Assembly (NCBI GenBank): GCA_964440605.1
Contig: CAYTSW010000080.1
Span: 1-12,349, forward strand
Length of the DNA stretch: 12,349 nt
Source: CAYTSW01 sp964440605
GTDB taxonomy: Bacteria; Planctomycetota; Phycisphaerae; Phycisphaerales; UBA1924
Reading direction: 5' to 3'
Below the pieces are notes generated by a model. The model was not told where the DNA came from, searched no databases, and saw only the letters and a program-made list of their open reading frames with translations. Below, piece after piece: positions 6,710 through 12,349 of this stretch (positions within the stretch are counted from its first letter, which is position 1; every line of letters starts with the position of its first letter). The translations under genes were made by a program, and so were the position numbers.

Positions 6710-9220
6710 TCACTCCAGACAGTCCGACCGCCCGAACTGTGCACCAAAAGCGCCGAAGTCGGCCCCATCGATCACGCCGTCGTCGTTGAAGTCGGCGGCT
6801 TCGTCGTAGCTCGCGTCGCCCGTCGAGGAACCGAAGGCGGCTCCGAAGGCACCGAAGTCGGCCCCGTCGACCACGCCGTCGTCGTTGAAGTCGGCGGCAC
6901 AAGTGTTCGTGGGCGTGGGGCACTGCTCGGCAAGCGTGACCGCGAAGTCATCGAGCCCGGCCTCGACGACGGAGGGGACGCCGCCGTCGCTCGCGACGAA
7001 CCGCACCCGCACCTGATCGGTGAGCAGCGCGGGGTCGGAGACGGACTGCGTGACCTCGAACCACCCGCCGCGGGCCTGCGCGTCGGCGTCGGTGAGCCGT
7101 TCGAGTCGGACCCACGTCCCGCCGTTGTCCGGCGTGATGTCGACGGTGAACGTGTCAAAGTCGGTCCCGGGGTTGTCGTTGTTGGAGAACCAACGGGCGT
7201 AGCTGATCTGCGCGGCGTCCGCGCTTGAGAGGTCGAAGACCGGCGAGATCAGCGTCGTGGCGCCGCCGTCGATGTCGGTCGTGCCGACGGACGAGCCGCC
7301 GGAGAGCTCGGTGATCCAGGCGTTGTCGCCCGGTTCGGAGTTGTCGTCTTCGGGTTCGAGGATCTGGCCGTTGAGCGTCGTTTGCGTGGGGTTGCCGACC
7401 TCCCAGATGCCCGTGGTCGCGGTGTCGGTCGACGCGCCGACGGTCCAGCCAGGCTGTGCCGCAGGCGGGAAGGCGTCGTCGAGGCTGTCGGTGAAGGCGA
7501 GCGAAGTAACGCGGGCCTCGGAGGTGAAGGCCGGCTCGCTCATCGGCGGGACAATGCGCTCGACGCCTTCGTTATCCGAAGCGGAAAAACGATACTCGAG
7601 CACGTCGCCGCACTCGGGCGCGACGATCGTCGCCGCGAACGTTCCATCGGGCTGCCCGACGAGCGGCGTCGCGGTAAACGCGTCGCCCGGAGCGGAACGC
7701 GAGAGCAGAGCCACCGACATCGGGTCCACGCTCAAGCCGTTGAACCCGATCACCTCGACGCTGATGTCGACCGGGGCGTCGGCGGCAACGAACGCATCGG
7801 GCGCGAGCAGCGGCTGGATCGTCAGGCGCCTCGTCACGTGCTCAGCGAGCTCGAGCACGCCGGCGAGCACCTCTTCGCCGGCCTCGTCGATCTCGTCGAC
7901 GGGCAGGACGAAGCCCTGCAAGCCGCCGCTGGAGGGGCGTAGCTCGTACGTCCAGGACAGAGCTCCGACGGCTCCGAACGCCCAGTCGGGCATGACGCCA
8001 CCCGCCTCGTAGAGAATGGGCATGTCGCCCAGGGCCGCCTGGTAGAACATGCCGTCGACCGCCGTCATAGCGTCGGACATGTTGCTCTGCACGATCGTCA
8101 GTTCTTCCGCTCGCGGCGGCGTGAGGCTGGATGTGAAGCTCCAGGGCCCGAGGATGACTTGCGAGAAGGTGTGTACGTCGATGTGGCCCTTGACGCGTGA
8201 GGTGGATTCTCCGTCGCCGCAGCACCCGGAGCCGCAGCCATCGATGCAGGTGACGGCGCCGGCGAGGCTTTCGATGTAGTCGCGGAGGGCCTGGGTCTCG
8301 GGCTCGGAAAACGCGCTCGTGCCGTGGTACACGTCGGACGAGCCGCTGCTCGTGTTGGAAGCGCCATTGGCGAACCCGATTGGCCAGTTGCGATTGAGGT
8401 CGACGCCGACGGTACCGCTGTTGAAGCCGGAGTTCTGCCTGCGGTTCTTCCGCCAGAACCGATCGCCCGCGGGGTCGCGCGTGTACTCGTACCCATCTGG
8501 ATTCACGACGGGGATGACGTGAAACTCGACGGCGTCGACGAGCTCGGTGATGCGTGTATCCGAGCCGTAACGGCGGACCAGCGCGTCGGCGAGATACGAC
8601 ACGCCCATCGGTGAGCCCCACTCGCGCGCGTGCTGACACCCGTTCACCACAACGACTGGCTTAGCCGGATCGCCGGGCTCCGACGGGGCCGTGATGCGGA
8701 TGCCGAAGATCTCCCGCGGCGGCAGCCCGCGGGGCTGGTCGCCCAGCGACTGCCCCACGCTGACGCGGGTCGCGATCTGCGGATTCAGCGCAACCAGATC
8801 ATCAACCAACTGGGAGATCTCGTCGGTCGAGCGAAAGGCCGTGAAGAAGCCGCCCCGCGCGCGACGGGCCTGCTCATTGGCGTCTCGCTCCCGGTCGATC
8901 CATGCCTGGGCGTCCGGCTCGAGGACGTTCACCGGGAGGCCGTCGCCGCGCAGCTCCGCGAGCTTGTCATTCGTCAGGACGACAAGCGTCTCACCGAGAC
9001 CCGGTCGGCAGTCCAAGACAATCGCGTTGGTCAACAGGTCGTCGAGCCGTTCCTGCGTCTGGACGTTGACGACCGCGATCGCGTGATCGGCGTACCGCTC
9101 GACGACCTGCGGCACCTCGGCGGGGCGGTTGCCGTCCTGACCGGAAGCCGCGCCGGCGGACAGGCCAGCGGCGGCGATCGCGGTGAGGACGCTGAGCAGA
9201 CGACGAGCGGTGGTTCGCAT
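6710..9220 (-). CDS. Secreted zinc carboxypeptidase (peptidase M14) with C-terminal beta domains and two dockerin-like repeats
   Basis: This predicted extracellular metallocarboxypeptidase removes C-terminal residues from peptides. In the 836-residue product: signal peptide about 1-28 (RR, hydrophobic core, ASG-Q cut); propeptide-like region about 36-120; M14 catalytic domain about 130-465. Zinc ligands are His197 and Glu200 (HAREW) and His350 (IDVHTFSQ). Further active-site residues are Arg257 (FWRKNR), Asn276-Arg277 (DLNRNW), Tyr404 and general base Glu426 (SWTYELR); the Tyr-Glu spacing of 22 equals that of bovine carboxypeptidase A. The position equivalent to specificity residue 255 is Pro411, neither CPA nor CPB type. 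A Cys-rich insert lies at 325-335. Then come an Ig-like region (about 470-570), a jelly-roll-like domain (about 575-766), and dockerin-like repeats at 775-797 and 808-830. The ATG at 9220 is chosen over the open frame to 9301 because it begins the signal peptide and follows an AGAGG site. Confidence 0.92.
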   Translation of the reverse strand: MRTTARRLLSVLTAIAAAGLSAGAASGQDGNRPAEVPQVVERYADHAIAVVNVQTQERLDDLLTNAIVLDCRPGLGETLVVLTNDKLAELRGDGLPVNVLEPDAQAWIDRERDANEQARRARGGFFTAFRSTDEISQLVDDLVALNPQIATRVSVGQSLGDQPRGLPPREIFGIRITAPSEPGDPAKPVVVVNGCQHAREWGSPMGVSYLADALVRRYGSDTRITELVDAVEFHVIPVVNPDGYEYTRDPAGDRFWRKNRRQNSGFNSGTVGVDLNRNWPIGFANGASNTSSGSSDVYHGTSAFSEPETQALRDYIESLAGAVTCIDGCGSGCCGDGESTSRVKGHIDVHTFSQVILGPWSFTSSLTPPRAEELTIVQSNMSDAMTAVDGMFYQAALGDMPILYEAGGVMPDWAFGAVGALSWTYELRPSSGGLQGFVLPVDEIDEAGEEVLAGVLELAEHVTRRLTIQPLLAPDAFVAADAPVDISVEVIGFNGLSVDPMSVALLSRSAPGDAFTATPLVGQPDGTFAATIVAPECGDVLEYRFSASDNEGVERIVPPMSEPAFTSEARVTSLAFTDSLDDAFPPAAQPGWTVGASTDTATTGIWEVGNPTQTTLNGQILEPEDDNSEPGDNAWITELSGGSSVGTTDIDGGATTLISPVFDLSSADAAQISYARWFSNNDNPGTDFDTFTVDITPDNGGTWVRLERLTDADAQARGGWFEVTQSVSDPALLTDQVRVRFVASDGGVPSVVEAGLDDFAVTLAEQCPTPTNTCAADFNDDGVVDGADFGAFGAAFGSSTGDASYDEAADFNDDGVIDGADFGAFGAQFGRSDCLE
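6750..6898 (-). repeat. Paired 50 bp direct repeat encoding the two dockerin-like calcium loops
   Basis: The units at 6750-6799 and 6849-6898 differ at three of 50 bases by my reading and start 99 bp apart. Each encodes ADFNDDGV(V/I)DGADFGAFG, with Asp/Asn at loop positions 1, 3, 5, 9 and 12 as in type I dockerin EF-hand-like calcium loops. Two such repeats per module is the normal dockerin arrangement. The near identity at DNA level suggests recent duplication or gene conversion. Confidence 0.8.
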
Positions 9221-9226
9221 GGTGTG

Positions 9227-9231
9227 CCTCT
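9227..9231 (-). promoter_or_regulatory. Ribosome binding site supporting the carboxypeptidase start
   Basis: On the minus strand AGAGG lies six bases before the ATG at 9220. It favours that start over the longer open frame, and agrees with the signal peptide beginning there. Confidence 0.5.
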
Positions 9232-9274
9232 GTGGGGTTCCGGAACGCGGACGAGCAGCAAAGCCTAATCGGCA

Positions 9275-9305
9275 CCGCTCGAAGCGGACGTGTTCTCGCA
9301 TGCGA
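9275..9305. other. Hairpin and palindrome upstream of the carboxypeptidase gene
   Basis: The 153 bp gap between the 330-residue protein gene and the carboxypeptidase gene contains CCGCT-CGA-AGCGG (9275-9287), a perfect five-pair hairpin, and the ten-base palindrome TCGCATGCGA (9296-9305). They lie 55-85 bp before the carboxypeptidase ATG. They could be an operator or weak terminator; short palindromes are common in GC-rich DNA and no promoter hexamers stand out. Confidence 0.2.
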
Positions 9306-9373
9306 TTCGGGTGTGCGCTGTTCGGGGTTCGGAGGGATCGACGGATCTCACGACGGATGTGCCGGGAGGCGGA

Positions 9374-10366
9374 CTAGGCGGTCCAGCGCCGCGGCCGGAC
9401 GGTGAGCGTGAGCGCCGCGGGCCGCTGAATCGCCGTCTCCGACTCGGCGATAGGCGTTCCGCCCGGTGCAACGGTACCGGCTATCGGGCGTCGCGCCAGA
9501 GCGGTCGCGGCGCGCGACGCGGCCCGCAACGCTGCATCGGGAGGCCCCGCGCCCAGCGTGATCGTCGCCGTCACCGGCTTGTAGCGATCACCGCGATCAT
9601 CGGCTACAGAAGCCAGCACCGGACGCACGCTCTGAAAGGCGTCTTCCAGCGCATCCGCGGCCGGGCCCAGCGTGTGCTGGAGAATGTCGCGGTGCTCTTC
9701 GGACGAAGCGCCCACGCGCGTCGCCTGCACGGCGTGCTGCACCGCGGCCCGGACATCTTCCAACTCCGACGCGAGATGCTCCCGCGCCGCAAGAATGGTC
9801 CGTCCAGACGCCCCAAGCATGCACGGCAGCGCGAAGCGCGAGAGAGCCGCGGTATCGCGCTGTTCGAGGGTCGTGACCGCGGAGTTGGCCGGCGAGCGCA
9901 CGATGGGCAGGTCGTGCCGAGCTGCGAATCGCTCAAGCCCCACTGAAACGGGGATGACAACGCCGGGGTCGACGCCCCCACGTATCAAGTCGTTGCACAG
10001 CGTGTCGAGTCGGGCCCGACGATCATCCACGAGCCCGCTCGGCAGGATGGCGCGAATGACGGCGTGGCTCGGTTCGGACTGAATGTCCTGGCAGGCGTCG
10101 TGCACATCCTCGACCGGGTGGGCCTCGTCCAACTCCGCACTGAGCACCCCGGCGTCCCACAGCGAACGCGTCCACTGCCAACGTCCCAGCAACTGCGCAA
10201 ACCGCGGGCACTGCTCGAGCGATTCACTCTCCGACGCGATCGCCGGCGAGGGGACGAGCGTGATCGCAACGTCGGCCAGCAGCAGGGCGACGGCGGCGCC
10301 GGGTGACGGCGAGGCCAACTCGTACGGGCTGATGGCGACACAGAGCACACCGCATGGTAGGGGCAA
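9374..10366 (-). CDS. Uncharacterised 330-residue protein, TTG start, paired with the upstream lipoprotein gene
   Basis: I recognise no family. The product has no clear signal peptide or membrane helix and is predicted soluble. It opens with a Cys-containing strand (MPLPCGVLCVAISPYELA), then a moderately hydrophobic stretch AAVALLLADVAITLVPSPA (residues 24-42), a mixed alpha/beta middle including GGVDPGVVIPVSVGLERFA and DLPIVRSPANSAVTTLEQR, a long helical region around 190-260, and an Ala-rich C-terminus ending in RPRRWTA. The start is TTG at 10366; an AGGAAG site seven bases upstream fits it, while the nearby ATG at 10355 is out of frame. A GTG six codons later is the alternative. Only 25 bp separate it from the stop of the lipoprotein gene upstream on the same strand, so the two are probably co-transcribed. 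Uninterrupted coding over 330 codons and the fitted ribosome site argue it is real. Confidence 0.68.
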   Translation of the reverse strand: MPLPCGVLCVAISPYELASPSPGAAVALLLADVAITLVPSPAIASESESLEQCPRFAQLLGRWQWTRSLWDAGVLSAELDEAHPVEDVHDACQDIQSEPSHAVIRAILPSGLVDDRRARLDTLCNDLIRGGVDPGVVIPVSVGLERFAARHDLPIVRSPANSAVTTLEQRDTAALSRFALPCMLGASGRTILAAREHLASELEDVRAAVQHAVQATRVGASSEEHRDILQHTLGPAADALEDAFQSVRPVLASVADDRGDRYKPVTATITLGAGPPDAALRAASRAATALARRPIAGTVAPGGTPIAESETAIQRPAALTLTVRPRRWTA

Positions 10367-10373
10367 CGTACCA

Positions 10374-10379
10374 CTTCCT
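10374..10379 (-). promoter_or_regulatory. Shine-Dalgarno site that selects a TTG start
   Basis: The plus-strand CTTCCT reads AGGAAG on the minus strand, seven bases before the TTG at 10366. It lies in the 25 bp between two same-strand genes and is the main support for the unusual start codon. Confidence 0.55.
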
Positions 10380-10391
10380 GCGCGGTCGAGG

Positions 10392-12107
10392 TCACTTCAG
10401 CGTCGGCACGGGCGTGTTGTCGGGCGTGTAGGTGATCCCATCGGCGAGCCACTGCTTGAGGTCGGCCTCGAGGTCCGTGATCATGTTGCCGTAGATCTGT
10501 TCGAGGGACTGGACCGCGGGTCTGCCGCGCTGGAGGTGGCCCATCAAGTAGTTGAGCTTGATCTCGGGCTCCGGGAAGCCCCGGAAGCGCAGGTAGTCGA
10601 CCGTAATGTGCGCCAGCCGGCGGCGGATGAAGTAACCACCAGAGTCCGCGAGCAGGTGTTGCTGCGACAGCGTCGTGCGGATGGGCGAGGCGTTGAGCAG
10701 GGCGATCAGCGGCGGGCGCAGGTTAATGACGGTGCGGGGCAGTTCGAGCGGCGTCACAATCCGAGGGAGCAGCACGTCGACCCGCCAGATGATCGCCGGC
10801 CAGGGTGAACGCGTCTGCGATTCGGTGAGGCTTGCGACAAGGCCCGACGTCAGCCAGTACGGCTGGTTGAAAAACGCAGCGCGGTGCGCGACACCGATCA
10901 CGGAGCGGCTCAGAAACAGAAAGAAGTCGTCAGTCGGGAAGTACACGAGCCCGATGGCGTTGGTCAGCGGCGTGAGGACGATGCGCATCGGCGGCCGACC
11001 GGGCTTGTCGTCGTCGTCATCTGAATCGATCCGGTCGGGCGGAGCGATCTCGATGGTCTCGAAAAGGTCCAGCGCGGGGTACGGATGCCGGAGCACGCCA
11101 AGCGTGAACGCCACGGCCCCCGCGGTGGGGAGTTGGGCTTTCGACGGCGCGAGGTAGAGCTGGAGCACCGGCAGGTGCATGCGCCCCAGGATGGGTTCGA
11201 GCGCGCGGAGCGCGATCTCGTGTGCATCGCCCAGTTCATCGACAAAGGCCCGACGGTTGAGCGCCGGGAACGCGCGCCACTGCTCGTCGCTCCCCGTGAA
11301 GGTCAGGCGGAAGGCTTCCGGTCGCGGCGTCGTCGCGCCGGGCCGCGTCGGCTGGAGCGAGAGCGTCCGGCCCGGCGGGAGCGCGCGGATGCGCTCGGCG
11401 TTGTCGCGCAGGAAGCGACGCACCTCCGCGGTGTCGCGCGGCGCGATCCCCAGCAGCGTGCGCAGCGCTCCGTAGATCGCGAACGTGTCCACCGCTCGGC
11501 GGTGGTCGTAGGTCTGCACCGTCGTCAGCGATGGAGGCGGCGGCAGCTTCGGCAAGTTCTCGAGCAGCGGCGCGGGCGTGCGCGCATCGGCCAGCGACTG
11601 GAAAGCCGCGTTGCGTACGTCCGGGTCCGCGTCCGAAAGGAAGCGCGCGATCAACTCGACGATCGCCTCCAACTGGGTCGTCTGGCCGAGTTGCGCTGCG
11701 GGGAGCACCCGACGCGCCCGGTCGCCGAGCGCACGCACGAGGATCCGCCTCGCGTCGGGGTGATGACGCGACGTCAGGCGAGCGGCGGCGGAGGCGAGAT
11801 CGACGGGCTCGGCGTGACGCACCAACGCCCCCACCCCGATGGTCTGCTCGCTGAGCGTGCCGCTGACGATCAGCTGCCCCCCGACCGCGCGCCCGTCTTC
11901 GTAGCTCAGTTCGAAGAGCCGGCCAACGGTCTCCGCGAGCGCGTGGGGGAGGTCCTGCTCTCGGGCGGCGTCGATCCGGCGCTCAAGCAGGGCGATGCGC
12001 TGGGCGCGAGCCGGGTCCGTTGGGGCTTGCGCCCGCGTAGGGGCAGAACAGCCCAGTATCAGGGCGAGCAGCAGCAGCACGCGGGCGGCTTCTGGGCGGG
12101 CGGCCAT
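10392..12107 (-). CDS. Predicted lipoprotein with HEAT-like repeats and a degenerate peptidase MA-like domain
   Basis: The 571-residue product begins MAARPEAARVLLLLALILGC, a lipoprotein signal with Cys20 and Ser at +2, which suggests anchoring in an outer or non-retained membrane; a signal peptidase I site after AQA (residue 28) is the alternative. Residues about 100-180 look like HEAT repeats (ARLTSRHHPDARRILVRAL; ARFLSDADPDVRNAAFQSL). The C-terminal part (about 275-555) follows the layout of gluzincin-type peptidase MA proteins: a region of the type GAVAFTLGVLRHP, the pattern VIGVAHRAAFFNQPYWL (403-419) with SGLVASLTE, and a closing stretch QSLEQIYGNMITDLEADLKQWL-like. In active relatives the site reads HExxH and W-L-x-E-G; here the first His and Glu are Ile404 and Gly405, and the third ligand is Ser421, so it is probably inactive. 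An acidic run (361-367) forms a loop. The frame is open to 12323, but that would overlap the divergent gene; the ATG at 12107 begins the signal peptide. Confidence 0.72.
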   Translation of the reverse strand: MAARPEAARVLLLLALILGCSAPTRAQAPTDPARAQRIALLERRIDAAREQDLPHALAETVGRLFELSYEDGRAVGGQLIVSGTLSEQTIGVGALVRHAEPVDLASAAARLTSRHHPDARRILVRALGDRARRVLPAAQLGQTTQLEAIVELIARFLSDADPDVRNAAFQSLADARTPAPLLENLPKLPPPPSLTTVQTYDHRRAVDTFAIYGALRTLLGIAPRDTAEVRRFLRDNAERIRALPPGRTLSLQPTRPGATTPRPEAFRLTFTGSDEQWRAFPALNRRAFVDELGDAHEIALRALEPILGRMHLPVLQLYLAPSKAQLPTAGAVAFTLGVLRHPYPALDLFETIEIAPPDRIDSDDDDDKPGRPPMRIVLTPLTNAIGLVYFPTDDFFLFLSRSVIGVAHRAAFFNQPYWLTSGLVASLTESQTRSPWPAIIWRVDVLLPRIVTPLELPRTVINLRPPLIALLNASPIRTTLSQQHLLADSGGYFIRRRLAHITVDYLRFRGFPEPEIKLNYLMGHLQRGRPAVQSLEQIYGNMITDLEADLKQWLADGITYTPDNTPVPTLK

Positions 12108-12149
12108 GACAGAGCGTATGGACGCGCGGCCTGCCGACGGGTTCCCGGG

Positions 12150-12183
12150 AGCGTGCGATCGATTCGGATCTCGACGGCACGCT
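12150..12183. promoter_or_regulatory. Inverted repeat in the divergent gap upstream of map
   Basis: Perfect seven-base arms AGCGTGC (12150-12156) and GCACGCT (12177-12183) flank a 20-base interval containing a GATCGATTCGGATC near-palindrome. It sits centrally in the 103 bp gap between the divergent starts at 12107 and 12211, where promoters and an operator would be expected. No -35/-10 pair is convincing, so the regulatory role is a guess. Confidence 0.25.
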
Positions 12184-12210
12184 GAGCGAACCGCCCCTAG
12201 CATCGCGGCC

Positions 12211-12349
12211 ATGGCGAAACCCCCCCGTGTAAACGGCCGCGACGTCGACGCGGCGTACGACGCGGCGCAGAAGGTGGTCGAGACCCACCGGCGCCTGGCA
12301 ACGATGCTGCGAGCCGGCATCACGCTCGCGGAAGTCGACCGCGCGGTCG
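12211..12349 (+). CDS. map: Probable type I methionine aminopeptidase, N-terminal 46 codons (cut by window end)
   Basis: An ATG at 12211 opens a frame that runs to the window edge. The product reads MAKPPRVNGRDVDAAYDAAQ, then THRRLATMLRAGITLAEVD, then RAV. The amphipathic helix followed by a Leu-x-x-Met-Leu-x-x-Gly-Ile-Thr-Leu-x-Glu-Val-Asp turn is the N-terminal signature of M24 methionine aminopeptidases (compare the usual R-P-G-V-T-L-x-E-L-D), which remove the initiator methionine in the cytoplasm. The catalytic metal ligands lie beyond the window. A prolidase-type M24 peptidase shares this fold and cannot be fully excluded. There is no clear Shine-Dalgarno site. The gene is divergent from the lipoprotein gene. 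Confidence 0.62.
   Translation, partial: MAKPPRVNGRDVDAAYDAAQKVVETHRRLATMLRAGITLAEVDRAV

Noticed and set aside
6710..12107. A single defence or mobile system spanning the minus-strand run
   Set aside because: No nuclease, transposase, integrase, toxin-antitoxin or recognisable defence domain is present, and the gaps of 153 and 162 bp argue against one operon.
11085..12185. 366-codon plus-strand frame opposite the lipoprotein gene
   Set aside because: The product is extremely Arg/Glu/Gln-rich with no domain, while the minus strand gives a signal peptide and a plausible folded protein.
12108..12323. Longer start for the lipoprotein gene at 12323
   Set aside because: It would add 72 residues of low-quality sequence ahead of a clean signal peptide and overlap the divergent map start on the opposite strand.

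Overview
This is a GC-rich bacterial chromosomal window that most likely comes from a planctomycete of the Phycisphaerae type. The grounds are a secreted enzyme ending in two dockerin-like repeats (the ADFNDDGVVDGADF pattern common in that class), a DUF3467 protein, and the high GC with sparse Shine-Dalgarno sites. This placement is inferred from style; no rRNA or marker gene is present to prove it.

Layout, left to right. (1) Positions 1-2240, plus strand: the 3' end of nuoM and all of nuoN, overlapping by four bases, the last two genes of a respiratory complex I operon. (2) 2259-3173, minus strand, convergent with nuoN: an unrecognised polytopic membrane protein with a charged helical segment between two membrane blocks. 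(3) 3278-4438, plus strand, divergent from it: pheA, a fused chorismate mutase / prephenate dehydratase / ACT protein, the route to phenylalanine. (4) 4456-6144, minus strand, convergent with pheA: an L-lactate permease family transporter. (5) 6215-6547, minus strand: a small DUF3467 protein behind a leader with several stem-loops. (6) 6710-9220, minus strand: a secreted zinc carboxypeptidase (M14) with a complete active site, C-terminal beta domains and paired dockerin repeats. (7) 9374-10366, minus strand: an unrecognised 330-residue protein whose TTG start is supported by a Shine-Dalgarno site. (8) 10392-12107, minus strand and 25 bp upstream of (7): a predicted lipoprotein with HEAT-like repeats and what looks like an inactivated gluzincin-type (peptidase MA-like) domain. 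(9) 12211 to the end, plus strand, divergent: the first 46 codons of a probable methionine aminopeptidase.

Five minus-strand genes in a row (12107 down to 4456) may be transcribed in one direction, but only the 10392-12107 / 9374-10366 pair is close enough to argue for an operon. No gap between genes exceeds about 165 bp. I see no tRNA, rRNA, CRISPR array, insertion sequence, phage gene or defence system. The window is mostly housekeeping plus lineage-specific envelope proteins. The points most worth pursuing are the apparently dead peptidase-like lipoprotein with its uncharacterised partner, and the carboxypeptidase with its odd insert and dockerin pair.
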